Source: Pseudohongiella nitratireducens
GTDB lineage: Bacteria > Pseudomonadota > Gammaproteobacteria > Pseudomonadales > Pseudohongiellaceae
Length of the DNA: 64,000 bases
NCBI RefSeq assembly: GCF_001642735.1
Contig: NZ_LWHM01000031.1
Span: 1-64,000 of the forward strand
Direction: 5' to 3'
Shown: piece after piece, positions 17,791 to 26,227 of the stretch
How the letters are laid out: each line of letters begins with the position of its first letter
How positions within the stretch are numbered: position 1 is the stretch's first letter
Made by a program: the position numbers and the translations under genes
The notes under the pieces: generated by a model
Told to the model about the DNA's origin: nothing
Databases searched by the model: none
Seen by the model: only the letters and a program-made list of their open reading frames with translations

Positions 17791-19176
17791 TCAAAAGCGC
17801 GGTGGACCCCCTGCGCCCGGAAAACCGCCCGGGCCTTTCATGCCACCCAGCCCACGCATCATGTTGGCCAGGGCACCACTTTTCATCTTCTTCATCATTT
17901 TCTGCATCTGTTTATGCTGCTTCAGCAGACGGTTCAGGTCCTGAATCTGGGTGCCTGAGCCCTGGCAGATGCGACGCTTGCGCGAGCCATTAAGGACCGT
18001 ATCGGGGCTACGCCGCTCTTTTGGCGTCATGGAGTTAATGATGGCCTCCATGCGCTTGAACTGGCTTTCGTCGACATTGGCCGCGGCGCCAGGTGGCAAC
18101 ATGCCCATACCCGGCATTTTCTCCATGATGCTGGCCATGCCGCCCATGTTGGTCATCTGTTGCAGCTGCTCACGGAAATCTTCCAGATCGAAAGACTTGC
18201 CCTTTTTGAACTTGCCTGCCAGTCGCTCAGCTTTTTTCTTGTCGACTTTACGTTCGGCTTCTTCAATCAGCGACAGCATGTCGCCCATGCCCAGAATACG
18301 CGACGCAATACGATCCGGATAAAACGGCTCCAGACCATCAATCTTCTCACTGACACCGATAAACTTGATCGGCTTGCCAGTGATTTCGCGCACCGACAGT
18401 GCTGCACCACCGCGAGCATCGCCATCTGCCTTGGTCAGCACCACACCGGTCAGCGGCAGGGCTTCGTGGAAGGCTTTGGCCGTGACCGCCGCGTCCTGAC
18501 CGGTCATGGCATCAACCACGAACAGCGTCTCTACCGGGTTCAGCACCTTATGCAGGTTGCTGATTTCCGCCATCATGTCTTCATCGATGGCGAGTCGACC
18601 GGCGGTATCCACCAGCAGCACATCAATAAAGGCTTTCTTGGCCTCAGCGACCGCGGCTTTGACAATGTCTTCCGGCTTTTGCGAGATATCCGAAGCAAAG
18701 AACCGGACATCCACTTCAGCTGCCAGCGTTTCCAGCTGCTTGATCGCTGCCGGACGATAAACGTCGGCACTGACCACCATTACCGATTTTTTCTGATCCT
18801 GTTTCAGCAGGCGCGCCAGTTTGGCCACGGTGGTCGTTTTACCCGCACCCTGCAGACCAGCCATTAACACCACGGCTGGTGGCTGGGCGTTCAGATCCAG
18901 TTTTTCGTTGGCATTGCCCATGACCGAAATCAGCTCGGCCTCGACAATCTTGATAAATGCCTGGCCTGGATTCAGGCTCTGGGAGACTTCCTGACCTACC
19001 GCGCGCAGCTTGACCTGATCGATAAACGACTTGACCACTGGCAGCGCAACGTCCGCCTCCAGCAAGGCTCGTCGCACTTCACGCAGGGCTTCTTCGATAT
19101 TGTTTTCGGTCAGCGTCGCTTTACCGCTGATCTTTCGAAGCGCTCCCGAGAGTCGTTCGGTCAAATTGTCAAACAT
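17791..19176 (-). CDS. ffh: Signal recognition particle protein Ffh
   Basis: GTPase of the signal recognition particle, binding signal sequences and 4.5S RNA. I place the start at 19176 (MFDNLTERLSGALRK, 461 residues), after an AGAGG site; the frame opens ten codons earlier. It has an N-terminal helical bundle and a G domain with GLQGAGKTTT near residue 106, DTAGR and TKADGDARGG. The methionine-rich M domain carries the SRKRRI RNA-binding motif and a Gly/Met/Pro tail. It is divergent from ypjD, a common pairing. Confidence 0.97.
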   Translation of the reverse strand: MFDNLTERLSGALRKISGKATLTENNIEEALREVRRALLEADVALPVVKSFIDQVKLRAVGQEVSQSLNPGQAFIKIVEAELISVMGNANEKLDLNAQPPAVVLMAGLQGAGKTTTVAKLARLLKQDQKKSVMVVSADVYRPAAIKQLETLAAEVDVRFFASDISQKPEDIVKAAVAEAKKAFIDVLLVDTAGRLAIDEDMMAEISNLHKVLNPVETLFVVDAMTGQDAAVTAKAFHEALPLTGVVLTKADGDARGGAALSVREITGKPIKFIGVSEKIDGLEPFYPDRIASRILGMGDMLSLIEEAERKVDKKKAERLAGKFKKGKSFDLEDFREQLQQMTNMGGMASIMEKMPGMGMLPPGAAANVDESQFKRMEAIINSMTPKERRSPDTVLNGSRKRRICQGSGTQIQDLNRLLKQHKQMQKMMKKMKSGALANMMRGLGGMKGPGGFPGAGGPPRF

Positions 19177-19384
19177 CTGGTATAACCTCTGAGGAATTCT
19201 GGGCAAGTAAAACGGTATATTATCGCTATCATGGCCGCAATGAACAATAGCTGATTACGCGAACCTGGCTCAGACCCCTGACAAACACGTCGGCTTGCTA
19301 AAAAATCACTTCAAGCGGCCGCAGAGTTGTGCGACACTTGGCTGTTGCGCCAAATAGTAATGAAAAGGATTCTCAACAAACACC

Positions 19385-20194
19385 ATGCCTATTACGACGC
19401 TGTCAGGCATTGCTGCAATCATTCTCTACCTGTTCGCCACCGGATTGCATGCCAACATGATCAAACAGGCTGGCACCGCTCGCACGCGTGCGGGTTTTCC
19501 CACCTTGCTGGTCGGCGGACTGGGCGCGGCCGCACAGTTTGTTCAGGCCTGGTTTCTGATGGTGAAGGTCGACGGCTATCATTTCGGTGTCATAGAGGTC
19601 AGTGTACTCATCAGCGCCGCCCTGGCCACGATTGCCTTGATTACCAATGCCAGGCGCCCGTTAGGTGATCTGATCCTTGGCGTATTGCCAATCACCGCTT
19701 TGATTACCCTGGTTTCACTGATTTTCCAAAGCCAGTATCCACCTCAGCAAATGTCCGGTGATGTTTTCTTCCATATCCTGGTATCGGTCCTGGCCTACAG
19801 TTTTGCCGCACTGGCAGCTCTGCAGTCAGCGTTTCTGGCCTTCCAGAATTATCAGCTGCGCAACCACCATCCAACAGCCGTCATTCGCCGCTTCCCGCCT
19901 CTGCAGGACATGGAGAAGCTGCTGTTTGAGTTGCTATGGCTGACACAAATACTGCTGACCGTCGGCATCATCGCCGGTTTTGCCTTCGCGCAAAGCTGGA
20001 CCGAGCAAGGGCTGATTCACAAAATGTTCTTTTCCATACTCGCATGGCTGGTGTTTGCCGTATTATTATGGGGCCGACATCAGCTAGGCTGGCGTGGCAA
20101 TACAGCCATTCGCGGTACATTGACTGGTTTCGTTTGCCTGCTACTGGGTTTTTACGGCTCAAAAGCAGTTATTGAATTTATCCTGGGAGGATAA
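19385..20194 (+). CDS. ypjD: YpjD-type cytochrome c assembly family membrane protein
   Basis: Inner-membrane protein of 269 residues with about eight transmembrane helices, of the CcsA/CcmC-related YpjD family. Members are implicated in cytochrome c biogenesis, but E. coli YpjD itself has no firm role. Visible helices include ITTLSGIAAIILYLFATG, the region around FFHILVSVLAYSFAALAALQSAFLAF, and a C-terminal GFVCLLLGFYGSKAVIEFIL. It is divergent from ffh and followed directly by the CorB-like gene, a neighbourhood conserved in gammaproteobacteria. Confidence 0.85.
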   Translation: MPITTLSGIAAIILYLFATGLHANMIKQAGTARTRAGFPTLLVGGLGAAAQFVQAWFLMVKVDGYHFGVIEVSVLISAALATIALITNARRPLGDLILGVLPITALITLVSLIFQSQYPPQQMSGDVFFHILVSVLAYSFAALAALQSAFLAFQNYQLRNHHPTAVIRRFPPLQDMEKLLFELLWLTQILLTVGIIAGFAFAQSWTEQGLIHKMFFSILAWLVFAVLLWGRHQLGWRGNTAIRGTLTGFVCLLLGFYGSKAVIEFILGG

Positions 20195-20201
20195 CGTCCC
20201 T

Positions 20202-21500
20202 ATGGACGCTGACTCGTCCACGGCCTTTTTATTTGGCTTACTTATTCTGTTGGTTCTGGCTTCGGCCTACTTCTCCAGCTCGGAAACGAGCATGATGTCC
20301 ATCAACCGCTACCGTCTGAAACACATGGCCCGGCAAAAGCACGCGGGTGCCATGCGCGTTTCGCGGTTACTGGAAGCGCCCGATAAACTGCTGGGCGTGA
20401 TTCTGATCGGCAATAACTTTGTTAACCTGCTGTCGGCTTCCATTGCCACCACGTTGGCCATTCAGATTTTCGGTAACCCGGAAACCGTGATGACCACGGC
20501 GTTGCTGACCATTGTTATCCTGGTATTCGCTGAAATCACCCCGAAAACAGTTGCGGCCCTGTATCCGGAACGCATTGCCTACCCCTCCAGCCTGGCGCTG
20601 GGACTGCTCCTGAAACTGCTGTATCCGCTGGTGTGGATGGCTAACCGCATTTCTCACATGCTGATACGCGCCATGGGCCTGCGGGTGGATGCCACTGATG
20701 ACCAGCATCTCAGTTCAGAAGAACTGCGTACCATTGTGCACGAGTCAGCCCACACAATTCCTGGCCAGGGCCAGGGGATGCTGCTCAACGTACTGGATCT
20801 GGAAAAGGTGACCGTGGATGACATTATGGTGCCCAAGAGTGAGATCATTGGCCTGGATATTGAAGACAATATCCGCGACATTCTCAGCCAGATCAGCACC
20901 AGCCAGCATACTCGCCTGCCGATTTATGAGGGTGATATCGATAACATCAAAGGCGTACTGCACATGCGCAGTCTGGGCAAATTTGTGCGCCATGATGAAA
21001 TCACTCTCGACGTCCTGATGGAAGAAATCGATGAACCCTACTTCATCCCGGAAAGCACACCGCTGCACACGCAGCTTGTAAACTTTCAAACCAACCGCAA
21101 GCGCATGGCGTTTGTGGTCGATGAGTACGGCGATATCATGGGTATCGTGACACTGGAGGATTTGCTGGAAGAGATCGTGGGGGAATTCACGACCGACCTG
21201 GCCGACAACAGTCAGGACATTCATCCTCAGGATGATGGCAGTTACCTGATCGATGGCAGTGCCACCTTGCGCGAAGTGAATCGACACCTGGGCTGGGAAC
21301 TGAGCGCTGACAATGCAAGAACCCTGAATGGCTTACTGGTCGAGGTGCTGGAAACCATTCCTGAATCCCCGATCGGGATCAGGATCGGGCCCTATCGTGC
21401 CGAGATTATCCAGGTAAAAGACAACGTGATTCGTACCGTACGCATGTGGCAACACCAGCCTGATCACAGTGATGTCGGTGATGACGACAGCGACCTCTGA
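20202..21500 (+). CDS. CNNM/HlyC-CorC family protein (CorB-like)
   Basis: Membrane protein of the CNNM/CorB family, linked to magnesium and cobalt transport. From the ATG at 20202 it has 432 residues. A DUF21 transmembrane domain (about 1-190) includes SAYFSSSETSMMSINRYRLK. A CBS-domain pair follows (VDDIMVPKSEIIGLD, HTRLPIYEGDIDNIKGVLH) and then a C-terminal CorC/HlyC domain (DDGSYLIDGSATLREVN). The ORF can be read from a TTG 30 bases upstream, but the GGGAGG site better serves the ATG. It lies directly downstream of ypjD. Confidence 0.9.
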   Translation: MDADSSTAFLFGLLILLVLASAYFSSSETSMMSINRYRLKHMARQKHAGAMRVSRLLEAPDKLLGVILIGNNFVNLLSASIATTLAIQIFGNPETVMTTALLTIVILVFAEITPKTVAALYPERIAYPSSLALGLLLKLLYPLVWMANRISHMLIRAMGLRVDATDDQHLSSEELRTIVHESAHTIPGQGQGMLLNVLDLEKVTVDDIMVPKSEIIGLDIEDNIRDILSQISTSQHTRLPIYEGDIDNIKGVLHMRSLGKFVRHDEITLDVLMEEIDEPYFIPESTPLHTQLVNFQTNRKRMAFVVDEYGDIMGIVTLEDLLEEIVGEFTTDLADNSQDIHPQDDGSYLIDGSATLREVNRHLGWELSADNARTLNGLLVEVLETIPESPIGIRIGPYRAEIIQVKDNVIRTVRMWQHQPDHSDVGDDDSDL

Positions 21501-21533
21501 TACTGGTTCCTGTTATGAGCAACCTGTTTAGAA

Positions 21534-22397
21534 TCAGGAGTGCCATTGCAATGGCAATGTCTCGGTAACTGGCAGGTCTGGCCACTTCCAGCTGAAGCAG
21601 CGCCAGTCAGCCAGGCTGGTTTTTGAGGCTGCAGATGCTTCAGACAGCTTTGCTGGCCGCAGCATTGCGGTCGACAGCAAATAGTCCAGCCAGGTAAAAG
21701 TCCAGAACTCAGGGTACAGCTCCTGTTCATTGATCTGCTCATCAACCGGTTCAGTGCACTGTTCTTTACCATGTTCATTACCATGCTCTTTACCCTGTAC
21801 AGCAACTTGCCCGGCTTCGCCAATCTGCTCAACCTGAATACTCCCTGGTGCCTGCAGCGTAAAACTGAAGTCGCGCAGTGCGCGCGAGAGGCCTTTGCCT
21901 GTGGCTTTAACAGCAGCTTCCTTCAGGGTCCAGAGCGTCAGAAACCGATGACGTCTCGCTGACTCTTCGGACATGGCACTCAGTGCACGGATCTCCTGCG
22001 GCTGATAGTAACGAACAGACAGGGCCATGACATCCACCTCTCTGTCGAGCGCCTCAACATCCACCCCCACTTCGGCATGATTGCAGACAGCGATCACCAG
22101 CAAGTCATCAGCATGGGTCAGGTTAAAATGCAGGGAACTTTCCGGCCATCCTATTATGGGTTTCCCGGCACTTTTTCGGGAAAACTGCCACTCACCAGGT
22201 GCCACATGAGTCTCATAGCGGCTTAACACATGACGCAAGGCAATGCGGGTGAAGGCATACATATGTTTACCCTTGGGCAGACGCTTATTATCCAGCTGCG
22301 CCTTTTCTGCCTCAGCCAGGACATGCCCTTCCCGCTCCAGCAGCAACTCCAGCGACATATCTGGTAAAGGTAACAACCACAGATCCTGCACAGTCAT
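21534..22397 (-). CDS. 4'-phosphopantetheinyl transferase (Sfp type)
   Basis: Moves phosphopantetheine from CoA onto carrier proteins of fatty-acid, polyketide or non-ribosomal peptide synthesis. The 287-residue protein has the family motifs GVDVE (residues 111-115) and WTLKEAAVK (156-164), with Lys and acidic residues for Mg and CoA binding. The first half carries KPIIGWPESSLHFNLTH. After the catalytic part is a Glu/Gln/His-rich insert coded by three 12-bp near-repeats (21761-21796). It overlaps the PAS gene upstream by four bases (ATGA) and so is the last gene of the pspF-led run. No carrier-protein synthase is visible in this window. Confidence 0.88.
   Translation of the reverse strand: MTVQDLWLLPLPDMSLELLLEREGHVLAEAEKAQLDNKRLPKGKHMYAFTRIALRHVLSRYETHVAPGEWQFSRKSAGKPIIGWPESSLHFNLTHADDLLVIAVCNHAEVGVDVEALDREVDVMALSVRYYQPQEIRALSAMSEESARRHRFLTLWTLKEAAVKATGKGLSRALRDFSFTLQAPGSIQVEQIGEAGQVAVQGKEHGNEHGKEQCTEPVDEQINEQELYPEFWTFTWLDYLLSTAMLRPAKLSEASAASKTSLADWRCFSWKWPDLPVTETLPLQWHS
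21761..21796. repeat. Three 12-bp near-repeats inside the PPTase gene
   Basis: Units gttctttaccat, gttcattaccat and gctctttaccct follow one another. They encode an HGNE/HGKE-like repeat in the C-terminal half of the phosphopantetheinyl transferase and keep frame. Confidence 0.85.
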
Positions 22398-22858
22398 CCG
22401 CCATTATCCAGCAGCTTGAGTTGACGCTCTGACACCGTTTCTTCACCTTGGCTGTTTTCTTTAGCCAGGCGGTCAATTTCTTGCAGTGCCTTTTGTACCA
22501 GAGTGACATCCTGCAGCATGACCAGGTGTCCCAGCTGTTTGCGACGATTATCGAGCACAGGCAAAGAGCTGACATCGAAATGGCGCATCCCATCGTTAGT
22601 TACCAGCCGGCCATGTAAACTGCCGGATGCCATTTCCGCTTCCCGCCGATCGTATTTTTCGCTGATCAGCGTTGGCAAATGGCAACCGATCAACATCGTG
22701 GCCTCAACATCAAAGGCAATGCAAAAAGCCGGGTTCACATCAGTAATACGCCACTGATTATTGGTAATGGCAACACTGGTCGAAATACTGTCAAACACCT
22801 GATCCCGGGCAACCGGTGCCAATGTCAGGAACTGAAACTGATGCGTGGCAAATGTCAC
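22394..22858 (-). CDS. PAS-domain protein, probable C-terminal part of a split sensor
   Basis: The 154-residue product from GTG 22858 contains one PAS domain (DQVFDSISTSVAITNNQWRI and NPAFCIAFDVEATMLIG, with VTNDGMRHFDVSSLPV). A short coiled-coil tail follows and no kinase or output domain is present. The GTG overlaps the stop of the upstream membrane gene (GTGA), so the two may be translationally coupled; the same frame also stays open to 22984. In typical sensors a 7TM domain is fused directly to this sort of PAS domain, so this may be one gene split by a frameshift with loss of TM4-TM7. No strong ribosome-binding site precedes the GTG. Confidence 0.65.
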   Translation of the reverse strand: MTFATHQFQFLTLAPVARDQVFDSISTSVAITNNQWRITDVNPAFCIAFDVEATMLIGCHLPTLISEKYDRREAEMASGSLHGRLVTNDGMRHFDVSSLPVLDNRRKQLGHLVMLQDVTLVQKALQEIDRLAKENSQGEETVSERQLKLLDNGG

Positions 22859-23169
22859 AATAATGGCGCTGTCTTGCGACTGATCAGGCGACCGTAGCCC
22901 GCATAATGCAGAGCGAACAATAACCAGCCCGTCACTGACACCAGCACACCGGCATGAACCAGGCGCTGAAAACCTAATTGCCACGCCAGCGTCGTACCGC
23001 TATTAGCAAGCAGTTCGCCCAGCGTCCACAGGGAAAAACCGTAAATGACGGTCAACCACAAACGTATACCGGACGACTTCACCAGACTATGCGTAAACAG
23101 AGCCAGCGCCAGCGACGTTACCAACGCCAGCAGATATAAATAATTGATGTCAGGGAACTGCAAATCCAT
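22855..23169 (-). CDS. Small three-helix membrane protein, N-terminal part of a 7TM-type sensor
   Basis: 104 residues with three hydrophobic helices (about 10-30, 36-58, 68-92), ending LHYAGYGRLISRKTAPLL. This resembles the first three helices of the N-terminal 7TM domain of some histidine kinases, in which four further helices would follow. It stops at 22855, overlapping the PAS frame. It lies 23 bp after pspF on the same strand. Either a genuine small partner of the PAS protein or the front half of a degraded gene. Confidence 0.6.
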   Translation of the reverse strand: MDLQFPDINYLYLLALVTSLALALFTHSLVKSSGIRLWLTVIYGFSLWTLGELLANSGTTLAWQLGFQRLVHAGVLVSVTGWLLFALHYAGYGRLISRKTAPLL

Positions 23170-23192
23170 GCCAGGGTTATCTCTCTGCTATT

Positions 23193-24254
23193 TTACGGCA
23201 ACAAATCGTACTTTCTCAGGTAACCACGTAACTGGTGATAACTCAGGTTCAGGAACTCCGCCGTCTTGCGCTGATTAAACTGGCAATGTTCCATCGCCTT
23301 GCGAAGCAGATCAATTTCATAATCCTGCAAATGTTGCCTGAAATCCATGGGTTTACCGGTCCAGCCAGCTGCCGTCAGTGTGCTCTCATCGCTTTTCTCC
23401 GTTTGCGCCGCCTCGCTGGGCCGGTTCTTCTCTTCCTCAGCGCATTCCATCTGCCGGGCAGGTGACAGCTTCGGTCGCCAGGGAGAAGCAAAGGGATTGA
23501 AGACCAGCGACTCTACAACCATTCCAGGGTGCTGGTATACCGCACGCTCCACCACGTTCTTCAACTCCCTGACATTACCAGGCCAGGCATGCTCCAGCAG
23601 TTGCTCCTGTACTTCATCACTGAACCCGGCAAATAATTCATGATCCAGCTCTTTGGCCATCAATACCGCATAGTGTTCGGCAAGTACCATGATATCTTCA
23701 GCCCGCTCACGCAGCGGCGGCAAGGTGATCACGTCGAACGCCAGCCGGTCAATCAGGTCTTCCCGGAACTTCCCTGCCCGGCCTAATGCTGGTAGGTCTT
23801 CATTGGTGGCCGCGATCAGCCTCACGTCTACCTGAATCGTCTGGGATCCGCCCAGGCGTTCAAATTCACCGTATTCAATCACCCGCAGTATCTTTTCCTG
23901 CACAGCCAGCGAGGTATTGGCCAGTTCGTCCAGAAACAACGTACCACCGTGTGCCCGCTCGAATACACCTTTGCGCTGACCACTGGCACCTGTAAAAGCA
24001 CCGCTTTCATGGCCAAACAACTGCGCATCGAGTAACGATTCGTTCAGCGCAGCACAGTTAATTTTCAGGTAGTTATTTTGCCAGCGCGATGACAGGTAAT
24101 GCAGTCTGGAGGCAATCAGTTCCTTACCTGTGCCGCGCTCTCCGACAATCAGCACGGGCTTGTGCAGTGGGGCTACACGGGACACATGTTCCTGCATCTC
24201 CAAAAAACAGGCGGATTCGCCTATCATGCGGGGTAACTGTGGTTCCGACGACAT
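23193..24254 (-). CDS. pspF: Psp operon transcriptional activator PspF
   Basis: Sigma-54 enhancer-binding AAA+ activator that lacks a receiver domain and is held inactive by PspA. The 353-residue protein has Walker A GERGTGKE (38-45), the sigma-54-contacting GAFTGA (85-90), Walker B GGTLFLDELAN and the R-finger region, then a Fis-type helix-turn-helix C-terminus (FNQRKTAEFLNLSYHQLRGYLRKY). A charged linker of about 50 residues (EEEKNRPSEAAQTEKSDEST) separates the two and is longer than in E. coli. It is divergent from pspA, whose sigma-54 promoter lies between. Confidence 0.94.
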   Translation of the reverse strand: MSSEPQLPRMIGESACFLEMQEHVSRVAPLHKPVLIVGERGTGKELIASRLHYLSSRWQNNYLKINCAALNESLLDAQLFGHESGAFTGASGQRKGVFERAHGGTLFLDELANTSLAVQEKILRVIEYGEFERLGGSQTIQVDVRLIAATNEDLPALGRAGKFREDLIDRLAFDVITLPPLRERAEDIMVLAEHYAVLMAKELDHELFAGFSDEVQEQLLEHAWPGNVRELKNVVERAVYQHPGMVVESLVFNPFASPWRPKLSPARQMECAEEEKNRPSEAAQTEKSDESTLTAAGWTGKPMDFRQHLQDYEIDLLRKAMEHCQFNQRKTAEFLNLSYHQLRGYLRKYDLLP

Positions 24255-24362
24255 GGGTCACTCCAGGGTTCGACCAAGATGTTGCGAAAAATACCACTTG
24301 TTGGCTCAGACCACCAACACCTGGATAGGACTTAACCCTGCCTATATTTTAAAATTTAACAA

Positions 24363-24375
24363 ATTCAATAACTTA
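24363..24375 (+). promoter_or_regulatory. Candidate IHF site upstream of pspA promoter
   Basis: ATTCAATAACTTA matches the IHF consensus WATCAANNNNTTR at all but one position, in an AT-rich stretch about 20 bases upstream of the -24 element, where IHF would bend DNA for PspF. Confidence 0.5.
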
Positions 24376-24391
24376 ATTATTTTTAAAGTTT

Positions 24392-24408
24392 TTGGCACAC
24401 ATCCTGCT
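24392..24408 (+). promoter_or_regulatory. Sigma-54 promoter of the psp operon
   Basis: TTGGCACACATCCTGCT has the -24 GG (24394-24395) and -12 GC (24406-24407) separated by exactly 10 bases, matching TGGCAC-N5-TTGC except one base. It lies 75 bp before the pspA start. Confidence 0.9.
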
Positions 24409-24482
24409 CTGTCTATTGCGACAGACCCCAATAACTCGATGAATGGTCATCGACTATGTATTTAGAGATAGAGGAATAGAAC

Positions 24483-25142
24483 ATGGGAATCTTCTCTCGT
24501 TTAAGTGACATCATTAACTCCAATATCAGCGCCATTCTGGACAAGGCGGAGAACCCGGAGAAAATGATCCGTATGATGATCCAGGAAATGGAAGAAACCC
24601 TGGTCGAAGTTCGCAGCAGTACCGCCAAGGTCATTGCTGAGAAGAAAACAGTCAATCGCCGCATCGACCGTTTGCGTCAGCAGGCTGCTGACTGGGAAAG
24701 CAAAGCAGAGCTGGCTCTGGGCAAGGAACGCGAAGATCTGGCCCGCGCGGCTCTGATCGAAAAGAACTCGGTGCTGGAAACCGTTGCCGCCCTGGAAGAG
24801 GAACTCAGCAAGCTGGACATGACGCTGGACAAGCTCACTGTAGAGATAGAGCAGCTGCAGGCCAAGCTGACTGATGCCCGTGCTCGTCAGAAAACATTAC
24901 TGATGCGAACCACTGCTGCGCAGTCGCGTGTGGACGTTAATCAGAAGCTGCATGATGTGAACATTGACAGCGCCATGCACAAGTTCGAATATTACGAGCG
25001 CAAGATCGATCTGATGGAAGGTCAGGTTGACAGCATGAACCTCAAACAACGCGGTCTGGCGGATGAATTCGAGGAACTGGCCAATCAGGAGAAGATTGAC
25101 CAGGAGCTGGAAGATATCAAAGCCAAGCTAAATAAAAAGTAA
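24483..25142 (+). CDS. pspA: Phage shock protein A
   Basis: Peripheral inner-membrane ESCRT-III-like protein that repairs membranes under stress and inhibits PspF. The 219-residue product has the amphipathic N-terminus MGIFSRLSDIINSNISAILDKAENP, then long coiled-coil helices, as in E. coli PspA (222 residues). It is the first gene behind the sigma-54 promoter and is followed after 9 bp by pspB. Confidence 0.97.
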   Translation: MGIFSRLSDIINSNISAILDKAENPEKMIRMMIQEMEETLVEVRSSTAKVIAEKKTVNRRIDRLRQQAADWESKAELALGKEREDLARAALIEKNSVLETVAALEEELSKLDMTLDKLTVEIEQLQAKLTDARARQKTLLMRTTAAQSRVDVNQKLHDVNIDSAMHKFEYYERKIDLMEGQVDSMNLKQRGLADEFEELANQEKIDQELEDIKAKLNKK

Positions 25143-25151
25143 GGACCCGTC

Positions 25152-25379
25152 ATGGAATTCTTCGAATTTGTCATCTCACTGGTCGCCATTGGTGGCACCT
25201 TTGTCACTATCTGGGTCGTGCTGATCTACCGTCGCAAGGAAAAGAAGCTGCCGGAAGCAGAACAGGCATGCACGCTGGCGGAGCTGACACAGATGGCGGA
25301 CCGAATGAATCAACGCATCGACACGCTGGAGTCCATTCTCGATGCTGAGATACCTGGCTGGAGGGAACAACATGACTGA
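25152..25379 (+). CDS. pspB: Phage shock protein B
   Basis: Small inner-membrane partner of PspC that relieves PspA inhibition of PspF. The 75-residue protein has one N-terminal membrane helix (FVISLVAIGGTFVTIWVVLIY) and a cytosolic helical tail with LAELTQMADRMNQRIDTLESIL. Its 3' end overlaps the pspC start by 8 bp. Confidence 0.95.
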   Translation: MEFFEFVISLVAIGGTFVTIWVVLIYRRKEKKLPEAEQACTLAELTQMADRMNQRIDTLESILDAEIPGWREQHD

Positions 25380-26223
25380 GTCAGCCTCTGACAGCGCACA
25401 AGGCCCACGCCCCAACCAGTCTCGTCCTCTGAGACTGGACCGGGCCAACCGCAAGGTGCTGGGTGTCTGTGCCGGGCTGGCCCGCTACCTGGATGTGCCA
25501 CCCGCCCTGGTCCGTGTGATCTACTGTATTGCCTGTATCGTTTCACCGGTGCTGGTCATCGCTTATCTGGTCGTGTATTGGCTGCTGCAGGATGACGACA
25601 GGGCTGCCCGCATCCAGGCATCCATTAACAGAACCGTTAAATCCGGTGGTGGATACACGGACAGAACAAGCCGCTCTGCCAGTGACAACACGGAAGATAG
25701 TGCCGCCAACGGACGCCCTCGCCCTGACAGGGGCACGGAGGAAGACATGTACGCCAATGAAGCCTATGAAACCGACCCCAACGACCCGCTTTATCATGGT
25801 GAAACGCAGTCCCGGGAAGGCTTCCGGATAAACCGCCCACTCTACCGAAGCCGTCGTAATGTCCGCCTTGCCGGTGTCTGCGCGGGCCTGGCAAATTACC
25901 TGGGGGTTTCCACGTTTTTTGTTCGCCTGGCAACACTGCTGGCTCTGTTTGTGCTCGGCCCGGTGGCTTTCTGGACTTACGTCATTTTATGGATAGTACT
26001 TGACAAAGAACCCAAAATTGGCCAAAAAAGGAAGGGTAAACAAGGTAATGCGGCAGATTATGGCCGCTATGCAACCGAAGAAGCCGTCTCCAGGGAGCAG
26101 CGCAAGCAGGATATTGAAAACTGCCTGACGGAACTGAAAGCGACTGATCAGCGGTTACAACAGGTTGAAGCCTTTATTACATCCAAGCAATTTCGCTTGC
26201 ACTGCGAGATAAACAGGATATGA
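25372..26223 (+). CDS. pspC: PspC with two PspC domains
   Basis: Inner-membrane sensor that with PspB recruits PspA. From ATG 25372 (after GGAGGGAA) the 283-residue protein has two PspC domains. The first (about 18-74) contains RKVLGVCAGLARYLDVPPALVR; the second (about 157-214) contains RLAGVCAGLANYLGVSTFFVR. A polar, acidic linker separates them and a C-terminal coiled coil follows, like that at the end of ordinary PspC. E. coli PspC is about 119 residues with one domain. A TTG-initiated extension to 25342 is rejected. Confidence 0.93.
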   Translation: MTESASDSAQGPRPNQSRPLRLDRANRKVLGVCAGLARYLDVPPALVRVIYCIACIVSPVLVIAYLVVYWLLQDDDRAARIQASINRTVKSGGGYTDRTSRSASDNTEDSAANGRPRPDRGTEEDMYANEAYETDPNDPLYHGETQSREGFRINRPLYRSRRNVRLAGVCAGLANYLGVSTFFVRLATLLALFVLGPVAFWTYVILWIVLDKEPKIGQKRKGKQGNAADYGRYATEEAVSREQRKQDIENCLTELKATDQRLQQVEAFITSKQFRLHCEINRI

Positions 26224-26227
26224 GGCC

